Shown here: positions 18,172-28,254 of the stretch, in pieces
How positions within the stretch are numbered: position 1 is the stretch's first letter
Layout of the letters: every line of letters starts with the position of its first letter
NCBI GenBank assembly: GCA_029244605.1
Contig: JAQWQL010000043.1
Span: forward strand, 1 to 41,927
Reading direction: 5' to 3'
Source: Acidimicrobiales bacterium
Lineage (GTDB): Bacteria; Actinomycetota; Acidimicrobiia; Acidimicrobiales; UBA8592
Length of the DNA stretch: 41,927 nucleotides
The notes under the pieces: model-generated
The model's database searches: none
Seen by the model: only the letters and a program-made list of their open reading frames with translations
Told to the model about the DNA's origin: nothing
Made by a program: the position numbers and the translations under genes

Positions 18172-19074
18172 ATGAAAATACGGATCGGCTTTGGCTTAGG
18201 AACTCGATCAAAAGTGAGCGACCCTGAAACTTTAGGGGGCCTAGCCCAAGGATTGGAGCGGCTTGGCTTTGATTCACTCTGGTTTTCCGAGCGTGTCTCA
18301 GGAACAGGGCTAGATCCGATAGTAGCAATGAGCTGGATTGCAGCCCGAACAGAAAAACTAAAATTCGGGCCCTCAGTTATGGTTCTCCCTGGTCGCAACC
18401 CTGTACTTGTTGCAAAGTCAATTGCTAGCCTTGACCGAATCTCAAATGGTCGGGTGCTTCCAGCCTTTGGGCTAGGTGCTGTTAATTTGGGGGAGCATCA
18501 GGCCTTTGGAGTAGAGAGAAAGGATCGATCTCCGTGGTTCAATGAGGCCCTACCGCTAATACGTCGTTTATGGGAAGAAGATAGTGTTAGCCATAGTGGC
18601 CCCCAATTTCAACTTCAGGACGTTCGAGTTAAGCCGAAACCCATTCAAGAACCTCTTGATATTTGGCTTGGAGGTATTGCCCCATCAGAATTAAAGCGAG
18701 TGGGGCAGTTAGGTGATGGTTGGTTACCAAGCTTTTGCACTGCGGATGATGTTGCAGAAGCTATTCCTCAAATCGATGAGCATTCCAAGAATTCCGGAAG
18801 AAAGAGTATCGATAGAGAACATTTTGGCGCTTTGATTGTCTATTCAGTGGATGGTTCTATGCCCGATCAGGTAATTAGCGCGGTTCAAAGTAGAAGGCCA
18901 GAGGTAAATGCTGAAGACATCATTGTCCAAAGCCGTGAGAAGTTGTCTTCTCGGATACAGGAATTCATTGAAGCGGGCGCAAGTAAATTTGTTCTAATGC
19001 CCTATGTGGAACCTGAGGATTGGAACCATGAAATTAATTGCCTAGCTGAAGAGACCCTTCACCTTCAAAATTAA
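18172..19074 (+). CDS. LLM-class (likely F420-dependent) flavin oxidoreductase
   Basis: MKIRIGFGLGTRS...RLGFDSLWFSERV, GPSVMVLPGRNPVLVAKSIASLDRISNGR; start at ATG 18172. Confidence 0.9.
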   Translation: MKIRIGFGLGTRSKVSDPETLGGLAQGLERLGFDSLWFSERVSGTGLDPIVAMSWIAARTEKLKFGPSVMVLPGRNPVLVAKSIASLDRISNGRVLPAFGLGAVNLGEHQAFGVERKDRSPWFNEALPLIRRLWEEDSVSHSGPQFQLQDVRVKPKPIQEPLDIWLGGIAPSELKRVGQLGDGWLPSFCTADDVAEAIPQIDEHSKNSGRKSIDREHFGALIVYSVDGSMPDQVISAVQSRRPEVNAEDIIVQSREKLSSRIQEFIEAGASKFVLMPYVEPEDWNHEINCLAEETLHLQN

Positions 19075-19085
19075 CTACCCTGACT

Positions 19086-20240
19086 TCAAGAGAGAGCATG
19101 GGCAAGGTCTTCTATCAAGTCGTCAACTGTTTCAATTCCGACAGATAGGCGTATTAATGCACCATCAACTTCAAGTGGAGATCCTTCTGCGGAAAGGTGC
19201 GTCATAGCTGCTGGAACTTCTATGAGTGATTCTACGGCTCCAAGGGACTCCGCAAGAGTGAAAACATTGGTCTTTGCAGCTATCTGGCGAGCTGCTTCCG
19301 CTCCCCCTTTAACCGTGAATGAGACCATGCCGCCATATTTTTTCATCTGCTTTTGGGCTATCTCATAGGTCGGATGTTCACGAAGTCCCGGATAGAGAAC
19401 ACCTGCAACTTTCGGGTGGTCTAGGAGAAAATTAACAATACTCTCAGCATTTTCACAGTGGCGGTCCATCCGAACAGGAAGAGTTTTTATCCCTCGAAGA
19501 AGTAGATAGCAGTCCCACGGTGCAGGCACTGCTCCTATAGCGTTCTGCAGAAAAGCTATCTCTTGATCAAGTTCTGAAGAATTCGTCGCTATAAAACCAC
19601 CAACAACATCCGAATGGCCGCCTAAATATTTAGTCGTTGAGTGCACTACAAAATCTGCCCCATGAGCAAGTGGCTGTTGGAGGTAAGGGGTAGCGAATGT
19701 ATTGTCGACAACACACAAAGCGCCCGACGAATGGGCTAGTTCAGACAGCATCTGAATATCAACAACCGACAACAGTGGATTAGACGGGGTCTCTGTCCAA
19801 ATAATGCGAGTCTGCTCAGTCATGCAGTTTTCAATGTTTTCTTTTCTTGAAAAGTCTGCCGCAGACCATGTAACTCCCATGCGCGTAAGAACTTTTGAAA
19901 TTAAACGGAAGGTTCCGCCATATGCATCGTTGCCCATAACAATATGGTCGCCGGGATTTAAGAGTCTTAGGATCGTATCTTCTGCTGCCATGCCGCTAGC
20001 GAATGCTCTACCGAACTCAGCTCCTTCTAATGCTGCAATGCTTAATTCCAAAGCATCTCTTGTAGGGTTCCCTGTTCTTGAGTACTCATATCCCCTGTCT
20101 TCCCCTACAGCATCTTGCTCATAGGTTGTTGTCTGGTAGACAGGGACGGTTATAGCGCCAGTTCGAGGGTCAGGTTTTTGTCCAGCATGTATTGCCCTTG
20201 TTTCGAATCCCCACCGTTCGTCCATATTCTCGCTAGCCAT
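19086..20240 (-). CDS. cystathionine gamma-synthase/gamma-lyase (Cys/Met metabolism PLP enzyme)
   Basis: GFETRAIHAGQKPDPRTGAITVPVYQTTTYEQ, VHSTTKYLGGHSDVVGG PLP-lysine motif. Confidence 0.94.
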   Translation of the reverse strand: MASENMDERWGFETRAIHAGQKPDPRTGAITVPVYQTTTYEQDAVGEDRGYEYSRTGNPTRDALELSIAALEGAEFGRAFASGMAAEDTILRLLNPGDHIVMGNDAYGGTFRLISKVLTRMGVTWSAADFSRKENIENCMTEQTRIIWTETPSNPLLSVVDIQMLSELAHSSGALCVVDNTFATPYLQQPLAHGADFVVHSTTKYLGGHSDVVGGFIATNSSELDQEIAFLQNAIGAVPAPWDCYLLLRGIKTLPVRMDRHCENAESIVNFLLDHPKVAGVLYPGLREHPTYEIAQKQMKKYGGMVSFTVKGGAEAARQIAAKTNVFTLAESLGAVESLIEVPAAMTHLSAEGSPLEVDGALIRLSVGIETVDDLIEDLAHALS

Positions 20241-20242
20241 TT

Positions 20243-21607
20243 TCAGCCTCCTGATCTCTGCAGATACGACAATATGTCAGAGGCGGAGACTACAGCAGAA
20301 GGGCGTCCTTTATCTACCATTATCAATGTTTGATCTTGCTCAAGCTTAAATAGGACAGATCTGATGGACTCACCAGAACCAACGAAATTCAATCGAGGGC
20401 CCATAACTTCAGAACATTTCATATCTAAGAAACCCTTTTCGAATGACCGAATTTGTAATTGGGTTTCATCTATCGTTCCCTTTATTTCAGCTGCTGAGAG
20501 TGGAAGGTTTCCTTGGGCAACAATGATTCTCGATAAACTATACTTTTGGAGGAGCTCTATAGCTTTGGTAACTGTGTCGTCAGGTTGAACGCAAACAAGA
20601 TCAGGTACCTCTGATGCTATACCCTTGAGAACTTCTTGAATATGTGGCCCTTCGTCCGAAAGAAAACCGTACTTCGTCATCCATTCATCATTGAAGATCT
20701 TTGAGAGGTATCCGCGACCTGAATCAGGCAGGAGAACTACGACTAAGTCATCTTTCTCAAGATCATTGGCAACTGTTATGGCTGCATCGACAGCCGTACC
20801 GCAGGAACCTCCGATAAGGAGTCCTTCTCGCCTAGAAACTTCTCGAGCTCTAGAGAATGATTGAGCATCAGTAACGGCAATTACTTTGTCTATCAGGGTA
20901 GGGTCGTATGTTTCGGGCCAAAAGTCTTCTCCAACTCCCTCGACAAGGTAAGGCCGACCGTCTCCCCCGCTATATACCGAACCCTCTGGATCTGCCGCAA
21001 TAATTTGGACGTTGGGATTCTGCTCTTTGAGGTATTTCCCCACTCCGCATAATGTGCCGCCGGTACCCGCTCCAGCAACAAAATGGGTTACCTTCCCTTC
21101 CGTCTGTTCCCATATCTCTGGTCCTGTTGTGAGGTAATGTGACATAGGGTTTATGGGATTACTGTACTGATTCGGCCTGAAGGCATCTGGACGTTCGCTC
21201 ACAAGCCGCTCGGCAGTGGAATAATACGACCTCGGGTCTTCTGGTGCTACATCTACAGGACACACGATCACTTCTGCACCATACGCTTTTAACAGATCCA
21301 CTTTCTCTGGGCTTACTTTGTCAGTCATTACGAAAACACAGTCATAGCCTCTCTGAGCAGCGACTATTGCAAGCCCGACACCTGTGTTTCCCGAAGTAGG
21401 TTCAATGATCGTCGACCCTGGGCTAAGTAAGCCTTCTTTTTCTGCTGCATCTATCATCGCCAGCGCTGGCCGGTCTTTCACACTTCCGCCGGGATTCGTT
21501 GTTTCAACTTTCGCTACGATCGGACATGCAATACCCTCTGTGACACGGGTTAAACGCACCATGGGGGTTCTACCGATAAGGTCAAGGACAGAATCTGCAA
21601 TATCCAT
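20243..21607 (-). CDS. cystathionine beta-synthase (PLP domain plus C-terminal CBS domain pair)
   Basis: ADSVLDLIGRTPMVRL, GGSVKDRPAL, EPTSGNTGVGLA, C-terminal CBS repeats; likely start MDIADS at 21607. Confidence 0.9.
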   Translation of the reverse strand: MDIADSVLDLIGRTPMVRLTRVTEGIACPIVAKVETTNPGGSVKDRPALAMIDAAEKEGLLSPGSTIIEPTSGNTGVGLAIVAAQRGYDCVFVMTDKVSPEKVDLLKAYGAEVIVCPVDVAPEDPRSYYSTAERLVSERPDAFRPNQYSNPINPMSHYLTTGPEIWEQTEGKVTHFVAGAGTGGTLCGVGKYLKEQNPNVQIIAADPEGSVYSGGDGRPYLVEGVGEDFWPETYDPTLIDKVIAVTDAQSFSRAREVSRREGLLIGGSCGTAVDAAITVANDLEKDDLVVVLLPDSGRGYLSKIFNDEWMTKYGFLSDEGPHIQEVLKGIASEVPDLVCVQPDDTVTKAIELLQKYSLSRIIVAQGNLPLSAAEIKGTIDETQLQIRSFEKGFLDMKCSEVMGPRLNFVGSGESIRSVLFKLEQDQTLIMVDKGRPSAVVSASDILSYLQRSGG

Positions 21608-21663
21608 ATATTGACCATAGTGCCGAACCTCAAGTCTCCCACCTAAACAAGCGACTCTTCGAA

Positions 21664-22608
21664 ATGAACAACTCAACACAACCTCAAACAAGAGATAACG
21701 GACCAGTTAAATTAGCTGTTGAACCAGAGAATTGGAGGCGCGAGAATCTAGTCGCAGCTGTAGTCCGTGCAGGTGGTAAAGTGAGCCCCATAGAAGAGGC
21801 TACTGGTCTTATTTGGGCAGATCCTGGCCGTCCCGAGTTGCTCCCTGAGCTACTTGTGCCAAATCTGGAATGGGTCCAACTTCCATTTGCGGGGATTGAA
21901 CCTTTTCTTCCGATGCTCGATAATCAAAGAATATGGACTTGCGGAAAGGGTGTATATTCACAGCCAGTCGCGGAACATGTATTGGGATCGATATTAGCGT
22001 TAAAGCGTGGCTTTATAAGTTACGCGAGAAAGCAGAAATGGAGCGGGCCAGTTGGTGAAACCCTATTTGGGGCGCATGTTGTTATTCTCGGATCGGGAGG
22101 GATCACAAACAACCTGCTTCCGCTATTGTCTGCCTTTAACTGTGAAACTACTGTCGTCAGGAGGTCACATAAAAAAAACACCGCTGCGACCCATACGGCA
22201 AATCTCGAAGATCTACCGGAAATTCTTCCGTCAGCAGATGTCGTTGTGCTTGCGCTTGCATTGACCCCTGAAACCTTGGGAATTGCTGACTCTGATTTTT
22301 TTGAAATGATGCCAGATCAGGCAATTCTGGTGAATGTTGCCCGCGGTAAGCACGTCGTGACTTCTGATCTTGTACGGGCTTTACAATCACGCCAAATCCT
22401 TGGGGCAGTTCTAGATGTTACTGATCCAGAGCCTCTTCCGGAGAGTCATATCTTGTGGACTTTGGACAATTGCCTCATTACGCCGCATATCGGGAATACT
22501 CCTGAAATGGGGATCACGCTTTTGGCTTCCAGAGTCGAAGAGAATGTCCGGAGATACATTTCGGGAGAGGAGTTACTCGGGCGGATCGATTTAGAGCTTG
22601 GCTACTGA
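21664..22608 (+). CDS. D-isomer-specific 2-hydroxyacid dehydrogenase family protein
   Basis: VVILGSGGITNNLLPLL, AILVNVARGKHVVTSDLVRAL, GAVLDVTDPEPLP, ITPHIGNTP. Confidence 0.9.
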   Translation: MNNSTQPQTRDNGPVKLAVEPENWRRENLVAAVVRAGGKVSPIEEATGLIWADPGRPELLPELLVPNLEWVQLPFAGIEPFLPMLDNQRIWTCGKGVYSQPVAEHVLGSILALKRGFISYARKQKWSGPVGETLFGAHVVILGSGGITNNLLPLLSAFNCETTVVRRSHKKNTAATHTANLEDLPEILPSADVVVLALALTPETLGIADSDFFEMMPDQAILVNVARGKHVVTSDLVRALQSRQILGAVLDVTDPEPLPESHILWTLDNCLITPHIGNTPEMGITLLASRVEENVRRYISGEELLGRIDLELGY

Positions 22609-23879
22609 GATGCTTCTTGTATAAGCGAGTCAAAAACCATATAGCCCTCCACGTTTCTCAGCATTCGTAAGGTACGTGTGGCCACCGCCTGAGTACCTTC
22701 AAATTTAATGAGCCCTGAAGGAACGCTAAAAGTTCCAAATGATTTAATTGTTTCTGCCACTACTCTGCTATCTGCAGTGCCGGCTAAGTTAACGGCTTGT
22801 ACCCATAACTCTGCTAGATCGGCACCTAAGATAAAGCGTCCACTAGCTGGCGGGATTCCATCGATACTCTGAAAGTATTCTGCTGCCTGGTTAACTCCTA
22901 TGTAGGGGTCATCCCCTCTCGTCCCCGCAAAAGAGACCATCCTGAAGTCACCTAAAGCTGGAATGTCGGAAGTAAAAAATGATGCGCTATCTAGAGAGGG
23001 GCCGGCAACTATTGGAGTTAGCCAGCCAGCTCCTCGGATTAATTGCAGGGTGAGCACCCCTACTCGGTTTGTCGCACATACTGCGATTACGTCCACATCA
23101 AGTGATCCTTTTCTGTCAGCTGGCCCTATGACAGATGGTGCTGTCACCATATTTACCGCTGACTCTACTGTGGACCGGCCACCTAAACTTCCCCATCGAT
23201 CTCTAAAAGCGATACATTCTTGAATCGTTTCCGGAACAGTATCGTCCCAAAATATTGCAGTTGTTCGGTTTCCTTCATCCCAAAGAAAATCAGCTAGCTG
23301 AGCCCCATAGACTTTCGGGCGGGTGACCATTGAAAAAGCAAGCGTATCTACCTCGCCTAAGCCCCAATCTTCCTCCGAAGCGCAGGGAGATATGAGAAGG
23401 ATTTCCGCTTCTTTCGCTCTTTTGACCGCTGGGGCAGCATAATCTAATTCGCAGGTAACTACTAACAGTTGGACACCTGATCGGATTAACTTCTCTGCGG
23501 CGCTATCTACTGAGGAAAGACGAGACTCGCCATTCTCTCTAAGGACCTCGACCTCTTTATTCAATAATCCGCCTTGCCGGTTAATTTCTTCTATCATCCC
23601 GATAAAAGCAACCCCTGGCTGACGGTCATATGCCGACATGACATTCTCTTCGTCTATAATCACTCCGACCCGGAGTACACCCTCATCTTCAATGACCTCA
23701 ACTGCATCTGATTGAGTAGTTACCTGCCCGCTAGATTCTGATTCCGCAGGGCTTAAAGCAGGTGTTTCTTCTCCTATGGCGCTTTCTTGGGATCCAAGGT
23801 CTATTTGGTCGGCATTGGAACACGAGAATAGGCATAGTGCTAAAAGGCTTGCCGCAAGGCATCGAAGCGGATAGTGCAT
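22602..23879 (-). CDS. ABC-type branched-chain amino acid/amide substrate-binding lipoprotein
   Basis: MHYPLRCLAASLLALCLFSCSNAD lipobox; periplasmic-binding (Leu/Ile/Val-type) pattern GMIEEINRQGGLLNKEVEVLRENGESR. Confidence 0.82.
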   Translation of the reverse strand: MHYPLRCLAASLLALCLFSCSNADQIDLGSQESAIGEETPALSPAESESSGQVTTQSDAVEVIEDEGVLRVGVIIDEENVMSAYDRQPGVAFIGMIEEINRQGGLLNKEVEVLRENGESRLSSVDSAAEKLIRSGVQLLVVTCELDYAAPAVKRAKEAEILLISPCASEEDWGLGEVDTLAFSMVTRPKVYGAQLADFLWDEGNRTTAIFWDDTVPETIQECIAFRDRWGSLGGRSTVESAVNMVTAPSVIGPADRKGSLDVDVIAVCATNRVGVLTLQLIRGAGWLTPIVAGPSLDSASFFTSDIPALGDFRMVSFAGTRGDDPYIGVNQAAEYFQSIDGIPPASGRFILGADLAELWVQAVNLAGTADSRVVAETIKSFGTFSVPSGLIKFEGTQAVATRTLRMLRNVEGYMVFDSLIQEASQ

Positions 23880-23934
23880 GGGATTGATATTAGCTACCTT
23901 CTAAGAAAAGACATGGCAGGAACCACGATGAAAG

Positions 23935-25122
23935 TTAAATCGCCTGTAATTCACGAAGCTCCCCGACCTGCCCCCAGCTATATCCCAGCTCTAGGAGGAT
24001 TTCTTCTGTGTGTTGTCCGAGTTCTGGAGCTGAGGCTGACGGTGTAGTTGGAGTTTCAGACATCTTGATCGGAGACCCAACGACTTTTTTTGTTTCTCCA
24101 TTGAAGTCTTCTAGCTCCACGATGTAGTCATTGGTAGCCACAAGCGGATCTGCCGCAGCTTGGGCGTAATCGTTGACTGGGGCATAGCGAACTTCCATCC
24201 GGTCGAGAATATCAGCCCACTCCTTAGTGGTTTTAGTTTTGAATCCATCCGCTAAAAGGCGAAACAGCTCTTGCCTTATCTCTGTCGTGTAAATCACAGG
24301 GGCGAAGCGTTCATCATCGATTAGTTCCGGTACTCCCGCAGCTTGATATAACGCCTCTCTCTTATCAGGGAGAACTCCGACCAGAGCTATATACCCATCG
24401 GAGGTTTCTAGAATCCCATATGCCATTGGAAGTAATGGGTGCCCTCCATTACTGCGGCCAGGGACTTCCCCCGTCATCAGATACGCAGTGTATTCAGATG
24501 CCTGCGCATATATTTGTCCTCCAAGAAGCGAAACGTCCACCCTTTGTCCTTTGCCAGTGACATTTCGAGAAACTAGCGCTGCGAGAATACCTACAGTCAT
24601 ATTCATGCTTCCAATGTGGTCAGCGATCGTGGCGCCCACTGGTGTGGGAGGTTCACCATCAGAACCAGTGGTACTGATAAGTCCTCCAGCTGCTTGCCCA
24701 GCAAGGTCAGCTCCTTCACGGTCAGCTCCTTTCCCCTCAGGTCCAAATGTCGACCCCATTGCATAAATCAAACCAGGATTTGTTTGGCTTAATGTTTCAT
24801 ACCCCAGACCCCATGACTCAAGAGTTCCAGGTTTAAAATTAGCTACTAGGACATCAGCAGTGTCGACTAATTTACGAAAGATGTCTGCTCCTTCGGCGAC
24901 ACGAAGATCAATGGTTACACTTCTTTTCCCTCTGTTGCAGGCTTCAAAATATGGGGTGCGTAAATCTTGCATAGAAATAGGTATCCACCTTGCCATATCA
25001 CCCATGCCCGGAAGTTCTACCTTTATGACTTCTGCCCCTAAGTCTTTAAGTGTTTGACCTGCTTGTGGGCCCTGAACTAGTAAACCCACATCTACGACTC
25101 TTAAACCATCTAACGCCCCCAT
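23935..25122 (-). CDS. CaiB/BaiF family CoA-transferase
   Basis: GALDGLRVVDVGLLVQGPQAGQTLKDLGAEVIKVELPG, NRGKRSVTIDLR, LVANFKPGTLESWGLGYE. Confidence 0.95.
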   Translation of the reverse strand: MGALDGLRVVDVGLLVQGPQAGQTLKDLGAEVIKVELPGMGDMARWIPISMQDLRTPYFEACNRGKRSVTIDLRVAEGADIFRKLVDTADVLVANFKPGTLESWGLGYETLSQTNPGLIYAMGSTFGPEGKGADREGADLAGQAAGGLISTTGSDGEPPTPVGATIADHIGSMNMTVGILAALVSRNVTGKGQRVDVSLLGGQIYAQASEYTAYLMTGEVPGRSNGGHPLLPMAYGILETSDGYIALVGVLPDKREALYQAAGVPELIDDERFAPVIYTTEIRQELFRLLADGFKTKTTKEWADILDRMEVRYAPVNDYAQAAADPLVATNDYIVELEDFNGETKKVVGSPIKMSETPTTPSASAPELGQHTEEILLELGYSWGQVGELRELQAI

Positions 25123-25307
25123 ATCTTGCCCCTTTACATGATCGGATTCTGAACTATTTACTAGAAACTTACTTCACATCCCAAAGGAAGAAGAATTAGA
25201 GTTAATATTTGCTATGAAAATAGGAATATCTATTTTGGGTCGCACATTGGCCTTGACTTTGAGTATTCTCGCCCCAGAGGAATCGTAATATTTATGAAAG
25301 AGGAATC

Positions 25308-26240
25308 ATGAGTAAATTAGTTGAAGGAAAAGTTGCCCTAATTACTGGAGCAGCTGGAGGCATCGGACGTGAACATGCCTTGATGCTGGCTTCGCATGGA
25401 GCCAAGGTCGTCGTGAATGACCTTGGTGGAGACCGGCATGGTGTAGGTGAGGATCTTTCAGCTGCCCAAAAAGTCGTCGAGGAAATTAAATCCTTCGGTG
25501 GTGAAGCCGTTGTCAATGGCGGGAACGTTGCAGATTTTACCGCAGCGAAGGAAATGATCGAACAAGCAGTGGATACTTTTGGAGACCTAAATATTGTGAT
25601 CAATAACGCGGGGATTCTTCGCGACCGAATGCTTTTTTCCCTGAACGAGGACGATTGGGATGCGATTATGAGCGTGCATCTCAAAGGGACTTTCGGCCCT
25701 TCACATCATGCAGCTGTGTATTGGAGAAACAAAGCAAAAGCAGGTGAGGAGACCTACGGAAGAATTATTAATACCTCTTCACCATCCGGAATCTACGGGA
25801 ATATAGGCCAAAGCAATTACGGAGCTGCGAAAGCAGGTATCGCCGCATTTACCGTCATAACTGCAATGGAGCTAGCAAAATACAATGTTACTGTTAATGC
25901 CCTCGTTCCTGCGGCCCTATCGAGGATGACTGCAGACCTTGTAGGTATGGATGGATTAACTGATGAACAGAAGGAGTCTATGTCTCCAAGGTGGCAGGCA
26001 GTAACAGCAACATGGCTTTGTAGCGAAGCTGCAAGCAAGGTAACAGGTCGGCTTTTTGACATTCGCGGGAATCAATTAGGGATTGCTGAGGGCTGGAGTT
26101 TGGGGCCTGTTGGCACTCAACCTGATGACCCGACAGAACTAGGACCTCTCATGGAGGAACTAATGTCCAAGGCGGCCTTAAATGCGAATATGGGTGGGAA
26201 ACCACAAGGCGGATCTGGACGTCCAGAAAACGAGATTTAG
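25308..26240 (+). CDS. SDR family oxidoreductase (HSD17B4-like/3-hydroxyacyl-CoA dehydrogenase type)
   Basis: ALITGAAGGIGREHALMLASHGAKVVVNDLGG, NNAGILRDRMLFSL, YGAAKAG active site. Confidence 0.93.
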   Translation: MSKLVEGKVALITGAAGGIGREHALMLASHGAKVVVNDLGGDRHGVGEDLSAAQKVVEEIKSFGGEAVVNGGNVADFTAAKEMIEQAVDTFGDLNIVINNAGILRDRMLFSLNEDDWDAIMSVHLKGTFGPSHHAAVYWRNKAKAGEETYGRIINTSSPSGIYGNIGQSNYGAAKAGIAAFTVITAMELAKYNVTVNALVPAALSRMTADLVGMDGLTDEQKESMSPRWQAVTATWLCSEAASKVTGRLFDIRGNQLGIAEGWSLGPVGTQPDDPTELGPLMEELMSKAALNANMGGKPQGGSGRPENEI

Positions 26241-26247
26241 CAACCGT

Positions 26248-26658
26248 TTACTCCAAAGGTGTCAATAACTCAAAACCAAGTTCTGCAGCTGCTGGTATTT
26301 GCCGATGATCAAGGGTGAGATATTTCACAGGTCTGGGTAGTCGATCAATCGCAGCAAAATGAAGAGCGTCAACGAGCCTTAATCCAAATCTGGAACCGAG
26401 TTCAGAAGCATGACTGATACAGCGGCCGTCTAGCGGAACCACATGGAATGAGTCCCAATCAGCATTAAATTGAAGAGTCAATTCGCTATGTTGTGAAGGT
26501 GAAATAGATGCTCGATGTAACGTAAGTAGCGCTTCTGCCCTGACCAGCTCAGAAGCACACCAAATATGGGTTCGGTCCATTTCTTCCAGAACCATTGCCC
26601 TATGATCTCCAGGCAGGTATCGAAGTACTAAAGCAGAAGTATCAATCGCTAGAATCAC
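26248..26658 (-). CDS. PIN-domain ribonuclease toxin (VapC-like)
   Basis: MILAIDTSALVLRYLPGD, RLVDALHFAAIDRL, LTLDHRQ; overlaps antitoxin by 4 nt. Confidence 0.86.
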   Translation of the reverse strand: MILAIDTSALVLRYLPGDHRAMVLEEMDRTHIWCASELVRAEALLTLHRASISPSQHSELTLQFNADWDSFHVVPLDGRCISHASELGSRFGLRLVDALHFAAIDRLPRPVKYLTLDHRQIPAAAELGFELLTPLE

Positions 26659-27008
26659 GTGCCGCGCAACTCCTGAAGTATTCGATCTATAGAGATATCA
26701 ATCGGAGTCAGGGCAGGCTTGCCATGTGGAGGTTTGTCTTCGTTTTTAGGGCGGTTAAGTAACCCTGCAGCTACAAGATCATCTAGAGTCGGTTCGCCTT
26801 CTGGCTCTAGAGGGCCAATTTGTGCAATGGGATGCCCATCTAGCGTGACGATAATGCGATCGCCAGATGCAGCTCTTTTGAGGTACGTCGCAATCTCCGC
26901 TCTAAGTTCTCTTACGCCGATATGGTTTTGGCTTCCCACCCCACCACAATACCGTAATGCGTACTTCGATGTACACATTTGGATGTGCCAAATTGTCTTC
27001 TTGCGCAT
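26655..27008 (-). CDS. Phd/YefM-type (prevent-host-death) antitoxin
   Basis: IGVRELRAEIATYLKRAASGDRIIVTLDGHPIAQIGPL; true start probably a GTG (VGSQNHIGVREL) inside the listed ORF. Confidence 0.85.
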   Translation of the reverse strand: MRKKTIWHIQMCTSKYALRYCGGVGSQNHIGVRELRAEIATYLKRAASGDRIIVTLDGHPIAQIGPLEPEGEPTLDDLVAAGLLNRPKNEDKPPHGKPALTPIDISIDRILQELRGT

Positions 27009-27066
27009 ATGCTGTTCAAGGAATCAGACCAACAAACAGTAAGAACGAAGATTTAGGAGCAGTACC

Positions 27067-28179
27067 ATGAACTTTGCATTTTCAGAAGAGCAAGAAACAC
27101 TTAGGGAATTTGTTCGTAATTTCCTTGAGGAAAAATCATCTGAAGCAGCTGTCCGCGAACAAATGGACACCGACAATGGTTACGACCCCGATGTTTGGCA
27201 ACAGATGAGTGAACAAATGGGACTTCAAAGCCTTATCGTCCCAGAAGAATTCGGAGGACAAGGGTTCGGGTATGTTGAGCTCATCGTAGTGCTAGAAGAA
27301 ATGGGGAGATCCCTTCTTTGCGCACCCTTCTTCTCAAGCGTTGTCCTCGCCGCAAATACCCTCATTCATTCCGGTGATGAAACAGCAAAATCTAATCTTC
27401 TCCCTCAAATTGCAAGTGGCACGATAGCAACGCTTGCATTCACCGAGGAAAATGGGAAATGGGATGAAGGCGGAATCACAATGCAAGCATCTGAATCTGA
27501 TGGCGGTTACACGCTCGATGGTTCAAAGATGTACGTACTCGATGGGAATACTGCTGAAATAATCCTTGTTGCAGCCCGAACCGCTAACGGCGTAAGCCTC
27601 TTTCACGTTGATGCTGGGGCCGATGGACTGACAAGAACCTCGCTTGCAACGATGGACCAAACACGAAAACAATCTAAGCTTGATTTCTCTGGCACCCCCG
27701 CCACCCTTATTGGCGAAGATGGGAAAGGCTGGGACACGCTATCCACAGTTTTGGATCTTGCCGCTGTCGGACTTGCCGCTGAACAAGTCGGTGGAGCTCA
27801 AATGTGCCTAGACATGGCTGTTGAGTACGCAAAGGTACGAGTTCAATTTGGTCGCCCAATTGGCTCTTTCCAAGCAATTAAACATAAGTGCGCTGATATG
27901 TTACTTGAAGTCGAATCTGCCAAATCAGCAGCATATTATGCTGGATGGTGTGCTGCGGAAATGAATGACGAGCTTCCCTCAACAGCAAGTCTGGCAAAAG
28001 CTTATTGCTCAGAAGCTTACTTCCATGCTGCAGCTGAAAATATCCAGATCCATGGAGGTATCGGATTTACTTGGGAACACCCTGCCCACCTCTATTTCAA
28101 GAGGGCAAAGAGCTCAGAGCTTCTATTTGGGGATCCGACATACCACCGCGAGTTGCTCGCTCAGAGGATAGGTATCTAG
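27067..28179 (+). CDS. acyl-CoA dehydrogenase
   Basis: MNFAFSEEQETLREFVRNFL, VQFGRPIGSFQAIKHKCADM, IQIHGGIGFTWEHPAHLYFKRAKSSELLFGD. Confidence 0.95.
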   Translation: MNFAFSEEQETLREFVRNFLEEKSSEAAVREQMDTDNGYDPDVWQQMSEQMGLQSLIVPEEFGGQGFGYVELIVVLEEMGRSLLCAPFFSSVVLAANTLIHSGDETAKSNLLPQIASGTIATLAFTEENGKWDEGGITMQASESDGGYTLDGSKMYVLDGNTAEIILVAARTANGVSLFHVDAGADGLTRTSLATMDQTRKQSKLDFSGTPATLIGEDGKGWDTLSTVLDLAAVGLAAEQVGGAQMCLDMAVEYAKVRVQFGRPIGSFQAIKHKCADMLLEVESAKSAAYYAGWCAAEMNDELPSTASLAKAYCSEAYFHAAAENIQIHGGIGFTWEHPAHLYFKRAKSSELLFGDPTYHRELLAQRIGI

Positions 28180-28254
28180 CAGCAACTAGTAATCTCCTTA
28201 CTTAAAAAAGGTTGCGTTATGTAGCCTAAGCCGTCCCGCGATAGTCTGTTAACG

